64,000 bases of DNA, taken from the NCBI GenBank assembly GCA_903813345.2, contig CAIIXF020000008.1:29700005-29764004 (forward strand), in the 5' to 3' direction. The notes beneath the pieces are model-generated. The model was given only the letters and a program-made list of their open reading frames with translations, did not search any database and was not told the origin of the DNA. A program made the translations under genes and the position numbers. This DNA is from Owenia fusiformis. Lineage: Eukaryota > Annelida > Polychaeta > Sabellida > Oweniidae. Below, in pieces: positions 48,101 through 59,300 of the stretch. Positions within the stretch are counted from its first letter, which is position 1. Each line of letters starts with the position of its first letter.

Positions 48101-51100
48101 AAAAAAAAATTCCCCATGCTAAACCAAGCCCCTTTGTATTGTAAAGGACAGTGGCGGATCCGGAAGCTAACAAGGGGGGCCCACACTTCAAGTCATGAAA
48201 AAATATCCGCACCTGCGAGGAAAAACTTTTTAGGGCCCTAAAACCAAAATTTGGGCCAAAATTCTGAAAATTTATGGCCAGCTTTTTGAAAATTTGGCAT
48301 AGCATTGAAAAAATAAGGCCCAAAAAGGTCAAGTAAAGGCCCAAAAGGGCCCACTAAAGAGGCCCTACAATATTTTTGGGCCAACATTCTTTTCTTGGCC
48401 CATCCTATGGCCGCGCAGAAAACCTTTGAGGGTCCTACAACCAAATTTTGAAAATTTTGAAGGGCCCAAAAAGGTCAAGTAAAAAGGTCAAGTAAAGGCC
48501 AACTAAAGAGGCCCTGCAATATTTTTGGCCCATCATTTTTTCTAGGCCCATCCTAAGGCCGCGCGTAAAAGTTTTAGAGCCCTAAAACCAAAATTCAGGC
48601 GAAAATTTGGCCTTAAATTGAACAAAAAATAAAGGTCAATTAATACCAAATGAGGCCCACTAAAGAAGCCCTACAATATTTTTGGGCCAACATTTTTTTC
48701 TGGGCCCATCCTATGGCCACGCGGAAAACCTTTTAGGGCCCTAGAACCAAAATTTGGGCCTAAATTTTGAAAATTTATGGCCCGTTTTTGAAAATTTAGC
48801 CTAAAATTGAAATAATAAGGCCCAAAAAGGTCAATGTAAAAGGTCAAGTAAAGGCCAACTAAAGAGGCCCTACAATATTATTGGCCCAAAATGTTTTTTC
48901 TGGGCCCATCCTAGGGCCGCGCGTAAAATTTTTAGGGCCCTAAAACCAAAATTCGGGCGAAAATTCTTAAAATTTATAGCCCGTTTTTTGAAAATTTGGC
49001 CTTATATTGAACAAAAAATAAAGCCCAAAAAGGTCAATTAATGCCAAATGAGGCCCACTAAAGAGGCCCTACAATATTTTGGGGCAACATTTTTTTCTGG
49101 GCCCATCCTATGGCCACGCGGAAAACCTTTTAGGGCCCTAGAACCAAAATTTGGGCCTAAATTTTGAAGATTTATGGCCCGTTTTTTGAAAATTTAGCCT
49201 AAAATTGAAATAATAAGGCCCAAAAAGGTCAAGTAAAAAGGTCAAGTAAAGGCCAACTAAAGAGGCCCTACAATATTTTTAGCCCAAAATTCTTTTCAGG
49301 CCCACGGTGGGCTCGTCCAAGCCCCCAGAGCCCCCCCCCTGGCTACGGGCCTGTTATTGTTATTATTTTACTATCGTTTTACTATTGTTACTACATTTAC
49401 ATTTTACTATTGTTATTATTGTTATAGTTATTATTGTTATTACATTTACATTTTACTATTGTTATTGTTAAAATCGTGTCAACTTAAAATCGTCACGCAC
49501 GTAGAATTCAAGCAAACATTTTCTTGAATAAAATAATGAATACACATAACAATATATCGCTATGTCATTCTTCAAACTAAATAATTTGAGGAAAGCTATT
49601 AATGTTAATTGTAACGTATCCTGCTGGGGAAATGGAATGACCATGAAGCAAGATACTGTACGTTATAGAATAATTTACTTCTGTAGTTGAAATAAGTCCT
49701 AAACCATTGTATTAATCGGATATCCATATTTTGCCAGTTTAAAAATATAATACGTATGATGTTTGACAAGGTATAACATGTATTATACACTAATAAATCG
49801 ACTGCTGTTACTTTATCACTAAGATGTACACTTATTATTGAGTTTAACATATTTCGTGTCAACACAATCAATTCATCACGCACGTTAGTTTTTAGTAAAA
49901 ACCTTGCTTAATGCCTTATGACACAAAACTTACAAGGGTAAAACGTTCATTTAAAGCTTTAGATTGGTTAAAACATATTTATTCCTAATATATCATGTTA
50001 TATGAGAAACTCAGGATAGCAGATGAAAAACGCAGATATTTAAAAACGTCACGCACGTTAGCATATTGAAAATTAGCTGAGAAACCTTAAATGCATAAAT
50101 TCATGAAATATCGACAAACGATTTTTTCGTCATATGCATTTACACAGTTTAAGAGACTCAAATGTATTTTATCGTCTGTATTACAAAAGTAACTGTTGAT
50201 TTCATCAAAAACGTCACGCACGTTAGATTTTTTACATTTTGCTGTGTTATTTCGTAATTTCCACTTAAACTATCTTTTAAAGTCACTTTTCTGGAACAAT
50301 GTTCGTTGTTCGTCCCAAAAAATCAAAAATTGATTGAAATATCAACCGTTTTAATTTTTCGGAGAAAGTGACGAACTTTTGAAAAAGACCCATAGAGCAA
50401 CGTGTGCGTACAGGTTGACGTTTCGATTTTATATGCATTGCTTAAAGTCTCCATTACCATGATATCGACGCCTATTTTTGCCTTGGCTTTGCTCATATTT
50501 TGCCTTTGTACGACGCATTTACACGTGCACGAAGTAGCAAATTAGCTAATTACACGTTTGCAAGTGCAAAGCGATTGGCGGTGTTTATAATTAGTTATTC
50601 GAATACAAAATAAAAGTGATTGAGAAAATAAGATTACTGGCCACTTCCATATTCATTCATGCAAAATATTAGAACAAATATTATATTTTTGAGTAGTGTT
50701 GACACCTGAGCAGTGTAGCCTAGGTGGTTAGTGACTGTGGTCGTGCGTACCGAGGGATACAAGGTCCCGCGTTCGAGCCTCGGGTACGGCGTTCTAGATA
50801 ATAGTCCTACAGGACACTCGGTCCGAAGGTCCAACCTCCGGCCCTTTGCATGGGTTGGCCGGTTCTCTGACTGCTCTTGTCGGAGACAGATTGTGAGACT
50901 GTGGTTGGTTCCTCCACTGACGGGCTATAGGAGACGCCGGGAGTCATACAGTATGGTAGCGAGCCCCCACCAAGGGCAGTAGTGGAACGACACGAATCGG
51001 TCCCAGTATGGTTGCCTTGCAACTGAAGAGACTCGAGGAAATCATGCCATTCGCGGTGACCCAGAAAAGGCTTTTGCTTTTTGATACAACAATCACCTAT

Positions 51101-54100
51101 TTATTTATTGAAAACAAATGAATATTTTAATGCATGATAGGCTCACAGAATGCGAAAAATGGATATGTTAAATATTTCCCTAAAAAGGTTTTTATATTGT
51201 ATTGGAAGTGTTAAACGTGTACGCCTTTAAGAGAACTAATAAATTAAATCTCCTTTGGGTAGTACACATGTCACTGACGGTCACCATCCGCGCTCCGATA
51301 ACTTATGGAAGAAAACTACAATGTCAGTCGTCGGTTCGTGAGAAGACAGGATTTAGAACCTCTTCCAGGCCCGTAGCCAGGATTTGTCAAGGGGGGTTCA
51401 CTTTTTAAAAATGTCCAAGGGGGTTCACTTTTGACAATTTTGGCCCGAAAATGGCCAAAATCACTTAAATAGTGCTCAGAATGGTGCAAATTGCATGATT
51501 TTGAAATAATTTTTGGCCAGGGGGAGGGGTTCCTCCCTTCCCCTGGCTACGGGCCTGCTCTTGAGTTAATTTGATTGTTTTAATTCGTTGAAAAACTGAA
51601 ATAATATAAAGTAGGTCATCTTAGTTAAAGAGACGCGAAACAAGGATAACGTTTACTTGGATGTTCATGGAGTGTGTCATGTTGGATACTTATCACTCTA
51701 ATTTAAAGTTAGCCATTGATACTTTTCCCATTGGAATACGATAGGGTTCTCGTTGATATTTTGATTGATATTTCCTCAGTTATTCTACATGTTCATGTAA
51801 TTTCACTCCACGTAGCGATCGATTTAAAACAGCATGTCCTAACATGAACTCAGTTGATTGCATTTTTATTCAGTTTTCTCTTTTTAGGAAAGTCAGGCCT
51901 TTCGGAGCATCGCCGTGATGGGAACAAAATATTGACGTTCGGAAGAGATGACGTTTACAGTTACGACTCTCCAGTGACACACGTGTTAGTATTTTACGTT
52001 CTTTCACTTTTTCTCATAGGCCTACCATTATTTTAATACTACCACTACCAGTATATTCTAAAATCAAATTCAACAGGTCTAAATCTAATATGATGAAAAG
52101 TCTGTTCCTGCAGCATATTTAAACAATTAGTCCTTTCTTCATTTAAAAAGGAAGCGATCCGAGTCATTTAAAGTTGTACTATTTTTTGAGAATTTTTTGA
52201 GAAATTCGGGCCACTCGTCTGCCCTTGAAAATGCCTATTGTCCGATTGATGCTAAAACCCTTCTTTATGGGGGGATGAGGGGATGTCTATACTAGAAATT
52301 TACATAATCTATACAATCTTAATTTGGACATGTACCATTTCACAGTAGATTATGATTAGATTAGTACACCCTTGGTATACGTAGCTAACGAAAATTGACC
52401 GGTACGGGTCAAAAGCTGAACCGGTACGAGTTAATTAACGGTTTTATTTGAATTTAAAACAGCCATAACTTGCTCAATATTGTCTTCCTCGTGTCTAATT
52501 TGAAATATATGATGCCTGCCGATGCTTTTAAGTACCCCAATTTTTTACAGATTTTTAAACGGACCAAAACTCTCTAAATGCGCATTTATGCTCTTTTCTC
52601 TCGAGAACGACTGTCTCATTTTCACGATAACTTTTATTTAGTACTTGTAACATATAAGATATAGAGGTTCTTATATGAGTACCTGTGCAAGATCGTCCAT
52701 TCTTGATGAGCTTTGATAATTCCTCTTTATCGAGTCGCAGACGAGATAAAGAAACATTATCAAAGGAGTCAAGAATGGACGATATTGCACAGGTACGAGT
52801 AAAAGAAAGTTTTTCTCATATGACTCTGTATTATGCTTTATTTTCACGTTTTTATGATAAAACTGGGTGAAAAATAGCTTCAGATTAATGGAACTTCATC
52901 TTTCAATTGTTATGACGTCATAACAATATTGTATAAAATACATGGATACATGAGGCAACAAAGCTCGATTGTTATGACGTCACAGCTTAGGATTGTAGAA
53001 TGAGCATGGATACTCATAGTAACGGTGTATCCGTTGCTATGTTGTTGATGTTTATAGACCAGTGATGTCACAAGTAAATCTCATCTTGCACGTGTGACTT
53101 TTTAGGATGAAAGATGGCAATATCTTGCATGGGGTAAAGATACCTGTATCTTTGTTAGTCATATGAGAAATATTTTTCCCCATCAAGGTATGATGTGACA
53201 TATTGTGTCATACATCATTTGAAAGATAATTTAATTCTGGAGTTACTCCTCAAATTTCATTTATAAAAACATTATATTAAAAAAGCTACATTGTTTTTAA
53301 GTTTGCTACTTTGGTACTTTATTTGCTGCTCTGTTACTGGTTAAAGGTCAAATCTTCAGAAAGTGGAATATGAAAGAATTAGCTCAGATCTGAACTGCAC
53401 TGAACATATGGGTTCAGTTCTGAAAAACATGGTATAGGAACTGATGGACGAAGAGCCTCTTGAAAAAAGATACATTGAGGATGTATTTCTGAAAAATTTG
53501 AGGAAAATGCTTAAAGGATTATGCAATGCTACACCTTTATCTGAATTTTCATTGAAATCATATCCGTCCAGATAAGCTGCTGTTTGAACAGCAACTGACT
53601 GTCATACCAACTACTAAGATTCAGCTGTAAATCTGTAAAATTACATGATATAAAGCTGATATTTCTCAGGTAACTCCAGAATTAAATTGTCTTTAAAATG
53701 ACATATGACACACCATGTAATATTAAGTACTTTTTGCTGTAGAGGGGGGTGCCGTTGTTTTTTGACACCCTGTACATCTATTTGCGTGGTTCAATTTTCA
53801 TATAACCCTTATGTATCTATGCAAATTAAAATATGTCCAGTAAATGAAAATGTTATCTGACAAACACAAGAACAGATATTTCACTTTTTGTGATTTTGTA
53901 ATATGGGGTCTATGGGGAATCAACCCGAGCAAGAAATCACATTTTCAAAAAAAATTAAATTTTCAAAGTTGATAGACAATTTTCGAAACCATATTTCTAG
54001 ATGTACTTTTACATGCAGATTTCAAATATGACATCAATTTGACTGAATTTTGAATATATAATGACGTAAATCAAGATTATTTCTAATCGCATCTAGTATA

Positions 54101-55208
54101 TTTAGGAATCTTTATACATGTGTTTTATTGCCCCGAACCGGTCCGTCTTCTCGCTGCAAGTAGGAGGAAATTCTTTGTCACAAAGTTTGGCATTTTTTAT
54201 AAAATCAAACGCGCGTCATTGAAACTCACAAGATGTAAATAGCATGTCATTTATATGATCTTATATATTTGAAGTACTAAATAAGAGTTATCGTGGTCGT
54301 TCTCGAGAGAAAAGAGCATAAATGCGCATTTAGAGAGTTTTGGTCCGTTTAAAAATCTGTAAAAAATTGGGGTACTTAAAAGCATCGGCAGGCATCATAT
54401 ATTTCAAATTAGACACGAGGAAGTCAATATTGAGCAAGTTATGGGTCTTTTAAATTCAAATAAAACCGTTAACCCGTACCGGTCCAGCTTTTGACCCGTA
54501 CCGGTCAATTTTCGTTAACTGCGTATACCAAGGGTGTAGTATATACATGATTTGACCAATCACAAAGTAGCGTTGTAGATCATGACATGATTTGACAAAT
54601 ATAGCAATATCGATCAAAAGTGATGATCTAGTGCTAACTGTATATATTGCAGGCATGATCCCCCTCGGGAGTTTCTACCCGGTGATGAGGTCTACGTCAG
54701 TTGTACATTTGATTCCCAGTCAAGAACTGAAACCACTTACTACGGCGATGATACAAAAGCCGAAATGTGTTACGCATTTTTCCAGTACTATCCAGTGATT
54801 AAGAACTTGACAGCAATGCTAAGGTTTAAGGACATTGAAATTTGCTCCCCAAGAAGTGGGACTTTAATGGTTCAGGGATGTGACGTGCGTAGCGTAATGT
54901 CTCAGACGGCATTGGCGGAATTTTCGGAGAAAGTCTTGGATAAATGTTCAGCGACCGGCGATGTGTGCAAACCAGAATGTAAAGATATGGTTAAGGAAAC
55001 CAGGTTAAATGACAACTGTATGGGAAATGAAGAGGTTTATGAACTGGTCAAAGCTCTAACGGAGAAAGAATCACAACTTCTGAACATCTGGAGAGCTTTC
55101 GAGTCATGCGATAGCGAAATTAAGAAGGACGAAATGGCTGGGTCGGCCTCGATTTTATGTGCATCAATCACACAACTTATAGTTGTACTTCTCACCTCAA
55201 TAATCTAA
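39183..55208 (+). CDS. Secreted temptin-copper type II monooxygenase (DBH/PHM-like)
   Basis: Eight exons, all GT-AG and phase-consistent: 39183-39401, 41754-41886, 42451-42549, 44072-44251, 44459-44640, 45259-45502, 51888-51984 and 54653-55208; 569 residues. A signal peptide (MNFEKFVLFFTISTLNAVVG) is followed by a temptin-like domain (GDNIPHPCKP, GGGDRNPFGLAF, CNADSDNDGKTNGAELGDPD), a short Cys-rich link, then two copper monooxygenase domains. Copper ligands are visible: His-His in VMHHMLL and His in VLQMHWNNP (CuH), His-x-His in ALHMHYLG and Met in AEMCYAFFQYYP (CuM). This family hydroxylates catechols or peptide/amine substrates with ascorbate; the substrate here is unknown. The C-terminus is hydrophobic (SILCASITQLIVVLLTSII), suggesting a GPI signal or membrane anchor. 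Introns hold arrays and several transposons. Confidence 0.92.
39802..40581. mobile_element. Foldback element in monooxygenase intron 1
   Basis: Terminal repeats around GTACCAAATTAAGCGTGACAG and the inverted TGTCACGCTTTATTTGGTAC, with ACACAGG outermost. Long inner arms also pair (AATAATCACTTCTAGAGATG near 39855 with CATCTCTAGAAGTGATTATT near 40315; CAACCCACCCACATG with CATGTGGGTGGGTTG). About 780 bp, non-coding. Confidence 0.82.
40965..41753. repeat. 30-bp minisatellite ending at a splice acceptor
   Basis: About 26 nearly identical units (TCAAACTTATGGAGGGGAGT plus GTACATTGAG). The final unit is mutated to AGTGTATATTTAG and directly provides the acceptor of monooxygenase exon 2. 30 bp is a multiple of three and the unit lacks stops, so long repetitive ORFs appear on both strands; these are not genes. 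Confidence 0.95.
41917..42123. mobile_element. MITE, CAGGCCCGTAGCC family, copy 3
   Basis: 207 bp with ends CAGGCCCGTAGCCAGG and TCTGGCTACGGACCTG; flanks GATTA and GATTT are a 4/5 duplication. It begins 31 bp after the splice donor of monooxygenase exon 2. Confidence 0.85.
42627..43601. mobile_element. TA-flanked ~1-kb TIR element, CAGGGCGTCC ends
   Basis: Ends CAGGGCGTCCACAAAAAAG and the inverted copy, TA duplications on both sides. Inverted arms of about 170 bp (GTATACCCAACTTCAAAACC with GGCTTTGAAGTTGGGTATAC; GGTACCTACATCATTATGTA with ACATAATGATCTAGGTACC). 975 bp, in monooxygenase intron 3. Confidence 0.9.
44355..44455 (+). pseudogene. Decayed tandem copy of the exon 5 acceptor region
   Basis: GGTTTTAGATAATCTAACGG through CTAAATTTGCCACT and GGGATTATAT mirrors the true acceptor and exon 5 start (GATTTTAGATGATCTAACGG, CTAAATTTGCCACT, GAGATTATGT) about 95 bp downstream. 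A two-copy tandem duplication spanning a 3' splice site in the monooxygenase gene. Confidence 0.75.
44847..44990. repeat. Foldback MITE
   Basis: Arms TTGTATTCGCGAATGCAA / TTGCATTCGCGAATGCAA, ACGCCTGTCGGCTACCG / CGGTAGACGACAGGCGC and ACTACTATTTTATG / CATAAAATAGTAG form one hairpin of about 144 bp. It lies in monooxygenase intron 5. Confidence 0.85.
45495..45840. repeat. ~49-bp array containing a splice donor
   Basis: About seven units, each beginning like the end of exon 6 and its donor: the true ATCTAG|GTAGGTTAAAGCG is followed by copies reading ATCTAG|GTTGGTTAAAGCG. The unit continues ACGTTCAGCAAAATGAACAC. The array begins exactly at the exon-intron junction. Confidence 0.92.
46069..46197. 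repeat. Foldback repeat
   Basis: GAATGATTTGAAGTGCAA and ACAGGATATA on the left pair with TATATCCTGT and TTGCACTTCAAATCATTC on the right. About 129 bp, non-coding; the ORFs on both strands are incidental. Confidence 0.8.
46533..50391. mobile_element. 3.9-kb TIR element with dispersed TCACGCACGTTA motif
   Basis: Ends GGGTCTTTTTCAAAAGTTCG and its inverted copy (25-bp perfect TIR), flanked by the 4-bp duplication ATAG. The interior carries about eleven copies of TCACGCACGTTA on both strands (near 46911, 46942, 47116, 47285, 47302, 47510, 47682, 49492, 49876, 50048 and 50212), many preceded by GTGTCAA a few to 20 bases upstream. No long ORF. Another element is nested at 48063-49353. Lies in monooxygenase intron 6. 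Confidence 0.85.
48063..49353. mobile_element. Large CAGGCCCGTAGCC-family element with tandem core
   Basis: Ends CATACCCGTAGCC and GGCTACGGGCCTG with the 5-bp duplication TTATT on both sides. The core holds several diverged ~430-bp (partly ~200-bp) repeats with GAGGCCCTACAATATTTTTG, GGGCCCATCCTATGGCC and TTTTAGGGCCCTA. A CAGTGGCGGATCCGGAAG string at 48149 is the end of the other MITE family, so this looks composite. Confidence 0.85.
50703..51070 (+). repeat. tRNA-derived SINE
   Basis: A-box-like TAGCCTAGGTGG (near 50716) and B box GCGTTCGAGCC (near 50770) are spaced as in tRNA genes. The body continues with ACACTCGGTCCGAAGGTCC and ends near GGAAATCATGCCATTCGCGG. No acceptor-stem pairing, so it is not a functional tRNA. 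Confidence 0.72.
51366..51557. mobile_element. MITE, CAGGCCCGTAGCC family, copy 4
   Basis: 192 bp, ends CAGGCCCGTAGCCAGG and CCTGGCTACGGGCCTG; flanking CTCTT on both sides, with one extra C on the left. Interior as in the other copies. Confidence 0.9.
52678..52797. repeat. Strong hairpin palindrome
   Basis: Arms of nearly 60 bp: GTACCTGTGCAAGATCGTCC, ATTCTTGA and TTTGATAAT pair with ATTATCAAA, TCAAGAAT and GGACGATATTGCACAGGTAC. Nested in the 2.17-kb element. The 61-codon ORF here is incidental. Confidence 0.88.
53200..53768. mobile_element. Nested element fragment, TTTGACACCCTG end
   Basis: Inverted arms: GATAATTTAATTCTGGAGTT (53224) and AACTCCAGAATTAAATTGTC (53673). The right terminus is TTTTTTGACACCCTG followed by TA. 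The matching left terminus was not found, so the left boundary is approximate. Related to the solo end at 3.1 kb. Confidence 0.6.
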
Positions 55209-55254
55209 ACATGAATGATGATTTCAAATTTACACTTATTTTTACATGACATGA

Positions 55255-55420
55255 TATAGGTTGATATAAACAATGTGTTTATTCAGACTTATATTCACAA
55301 TGAATAAGTTTATTCAGACTTATATTCACAATGTGTTTATTCAGATTGATATTATAACACTGTGCAGTGTTTACTCAGGTTGACGTTGACTATGCATTTA
55401 TTCAGGCTGATACTCACAAA
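55255..55420. repeat. Tandem repeat downstream of monooxygenase stop
   Basis: About five imperfect ~30-bp units on GTTTATTCAGACTTATATTC, starting about 50 bp after the stop codon, so probably in the 3' UTR. Confidence 0.75.
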
Positions 55421-55719
55421 ATTCCTGAAACACCAGGGGCATTCAATAATGCAATTCTTAATAGAATGTCAAGATTCACGTTTCTTAGAAATATCACACA
55501 AAATGAACACCAAAATTAAAAATGAATATATGAGATACAGCGAATATAGTAGTGACCTTTACTTTTTTACTAAATATAGCCTTTTCAAGTAAGTTGAACT
55601 GAATAAATAATTTGGCTAAAATATTATGTTACACCATGGTGGATATGTATACCTTTAAATGAAATATATTCAGGTTGAATAATAATGGTCTTCTTGGCTT
55701 AGTCTGTATTTCATTAGTT

Positions 55720-55988
55720 TAGTAAAGGATTCCCAAAAACTAATCTATAATTTTTTGCTTGGAGCTTTCGAGACCAACTGGTCATTTTAACTGGTTACTT
55801 CAACAACTAGTCACTCTTAAAACCGAGTCTGAACTTGGGTTTTAAGATTTACAGATCCCTACTGGACGTAAGGTCAAGGTTAAAATGAGACAAGTGTTGC
55901 CGCCAATTTTTCAGATCATAAAGTGACCAGTTGGTCTCGAAAGCTCCAAGCAAAAAATTATAGGTTAGTTTTGAGGAATCCTTTAGTA
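55720..55988. mobile_element. MITE with 70-bp TIRs
   Basis: Inverted arms of about 70 bp including TAGTAAAGGATTCC, AATTTTTTGCTTGGAGC and CGAGACCAACTGGTCA on the left, mirrored on the right. 269 bp between the converging monooxygenase and ATG2 genes. Confidence 0.88.
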
Positions 55989-56358
55989 CAATAATTGATC
56001 TAACCCATGAACATTTTTGGAACTATTTCATTAGTTCTTTCATGTATTCTGTGTAAAAATCACATTTTTTAGAAAACTCTAAAGACACTTTACACAGTTT
56101 TACACGTTTTCAAGTCTCTGAAATTCTCGTCAGACTAATATGGATTATGTGATATGTATTCATAAGGATGATGTCATCTTATAATTCCTGTGTAGTAACC
56201 ATAGCGATAGAAAAACGAAATCAGCCAATTTGTCTTGCAAATGTCCCACCATACACAGTTCAATCAACGATACTCCACAAATAGCATTCCGCAAAAGCAT
56301 TCCATCATTAGCATTCCACAAATAGCACCAATAAATATTGTTTTGTTAAAATGTTCCG

Positions 56359-59300
56359 TTAACTGTCCTTCTTCCACTTTTCTGTTTCTTCTTTCCTAGC
56401 ATCAGGCAAGAGTTGGTTCCTCATCCCCCCTGAAAAATGTTCTAGACATTTAGTCATGATTTCAAATGGAAATTCATGTACAGTAAAATCTGTAAAGTGG
56501 AACATCTATGTTTGTGGAACACCTCCATATGTAGAACACTTCTTTTCAGTCTTGTTATCCATTGGATTATTGTATAAAATGCCTCTCTTTAATTTGAACA
56601 CTTCCCAAATGCAAGACTATATTGAAGTACCGAAGGTATTGGGACACACTTTAACTGAACTAAAACTGTTTTTTTTCCAATTATTCTAACAATCATATTT
56701 CATTGAATAAATATATTTTCTTAATTCTCCTTCTCGTGTAAAATAGTGTCAAACATTTACACAACAATTTACTTAAAAACATGAGTTTTAGCATTCATAA
56801 ACACATAAGACATTAAAGTGTTCATAGGGCTTTAAAAAACATTCATGAAATCCATTGTTTTAATATCCAATCCTACCTAGAACATTAGATGTCGCCTCTG
56901 TAGCCAATATAATTGGTTGGACCACTGTGCCAGGGAGTTGACGAAGTACCCCTCCTACTGCCCCAGTCACCCCTTTCTGCTCATTCTCTTCCTTAGCAAC
57001 TTGCATCATGGTTTGTGCTGTTTCACTTATACCCTAAAATCAGGATATTCATTAGTCATTACATAATGTACACTTCACTTATACCCTAAAATCAGGATAT
57101 TCATTAGTCATTACATAATGTACACTTCACTCATACCCTAAAATCAGGATACATTATCATTACATGATGTACACTTCAAATTAATAATCTGTTTCTAACA
57201 TTTGTTAGATGATTTGTTATACATTTGTTCTAACATATGCTTTATATATCAAAAAGGATATCAAGCTGTTAGAATATTGTATTAAATGTTTGAATATTCC
57301 TGCTGAATAAAAAAAATAAATAACAATAAACAGTGAAACCTATATATCTGAAATATGTGAAGACCTCTCTAATCCGAACACCTCTCAATGTGAACTCTTT
57401 TTCCTGGCCACATATTTGATATATTCCATTGACATACATATTTATAAAACTTGAAATATGAACCTGTTAATCTGAACACTTTTGACGGGTCCCAGAGGTA
57501 TTCAGATTAGACAGGTTATAATGAATATCTTGCTGATATCTTTAATATTTCAAAAAGGACTGTGGATTGAATTAAATGAGCAAATTTTTTTGCTAACATG
57601 TGATTGGTTCTATTTACATTCATTATGATAAATATTACATTCAAATTTGTGCAAAATCACAGATTAATGTGGATCAAAACAGTTTGGGGTTATTAAATGT
57701 AATCATAATTACTCCATTAAACAGATAAGAATCAATAATTGAAAATATACAGAGCATGGTAGTCAACATATTGTATTGTTCTTAAATGACACAGCGTTTG
57801 GTACCTCTCTAACAAGGTGATATGCATTAGTGACGCCCTCTCTCAGGTCAGCAGGTTGCAGGACACGGTGTTTACGTCGATAGATCCGCTTCCGTCGTGT
57901 CACACTAGGACCCGGTGAAACCATATCAAAGGCAAATTCAGCACAGTACTGAAACAAAACAAAAATACTTTGAATACTTTATTTCTATGGTTTTCATTTT
58001 ACTTCTTTGATGTATTTATGACTAAATTAAATAAAAACATCAAAAAGGTATGGCTTGATATCAAAATATCATATCAGACAGATAATCTCATTGATTGTTA
58101 ACTGCATACCATTTTACTACTTTCTATCTTGCTGACTTTATTTTCCAACTGTTCTCTGGATTTTTAAATGATCCAATATTACAGAAAGAAAAATACAGCA
58201 AAACTGGCAAGTGGAACACCACTGTAGGTGGAACATTTCTGTAAGTGAAATACATTGCATATTGCAAATGGAACTGTTTTTATTTTAAATGGCACCATTA
58301 CCTGGATTAACATGATGGAAATGACAACAAATGAACCATTACCTGGATTAACATGGTGAAAATGACAACAAATGAACCATTATCTGGATTAACATGGTGG
58401 AAATGACAACAAATGAACCATTACCTGGATTAACATGGTGAAAATGACAACAAATGAACCATTACCTGGATTAACATGGTGGAAATGACAACAAATGAAC
58501 CATTACCTGGATTAACATGGTGGAAATGACAACAAATGAACCATTACCTGGATTAACATGGTGGAAATGACAAAAATGAACCATTACCTGGATTAACATG
58601 GTGGAAATGACAATAAATGAACCATTACCTGGATTGACTGCACCAGTCTGTTGGTGAGCTCAAGGGCTGCCATAGCAGTAGATGTGGTGAATGAATGCGC
58701 ACCACGTTGTAAGCCACGTACTATCCTCCCATCTTTTTTATATTGCTCCACAGGTAACCAAAACAGATCTTTAAGCCCTTGGACTATAACAGAAATATAA
58801 CAATGGTGACTAATATTTTGTACAGCTCATTTTAACATTTGTCCTTTTTACTTTATATATTTCTTTCGAAAACATAGAGTTCCTAAAATCCCTAGAGTTA
58901 CATTTTATAATTCCTAGTCATAATAGCAAGTTTCATTAGAGAACTACATTCCAAATAATTTATTTAATTGATAAAAGACATTTATCATGAAAATTGCATG
59001 CATTCATGATACATTCAACAGACAACGTTTGAGATTTGATTTCTCAAAAATTTGAATTGAAGAATTATAAAGATGAAGCTCCGGCTGAAACTACATGAAT
59101 TCCAAAGCATGTAGAAGAAATCTCAAAGCTCAAAAATTAGGAAAAGTAAAAACCAAATGTATTGAATATAAGAAGAAATTCTACCTAATTGTACTAAAGA
59201 ATGCATTGGTCCTACTCCACCAAGTATACTTGGTAACTGGTTCTTTTTAATATCACTCAGCCATTCATTCAGACAATACGCCAGGAGCTTGTCATACCCA

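Larger units (their letters stand above)
52367..54536. mobile_element. 2.17-kb TA-flanked element with ~290-bp TIRs
   Basis: Ends CACCCTTGGTATACG and CGTATACCAAGGGTG next to TA on both sides. Arms of about 290 bp (52367-52660 and 54250-54536) are highly similar inverted copies, sharing AAATGCGCATTTA and GAACCGGTACG-type strings. No transposase frame remains. Inside are a strong palindrome (52678-52797) and another family's arms (53200-53768). Located in monooxygenase intron 7. Confidence 0.88.

Noticed and set aside
50703-50790. Functional tRNA gene
   Set aside because: A and B boxes are present but there is no acceptor stem or plausible anticodon arm, and the sequence continues as a SINE body.
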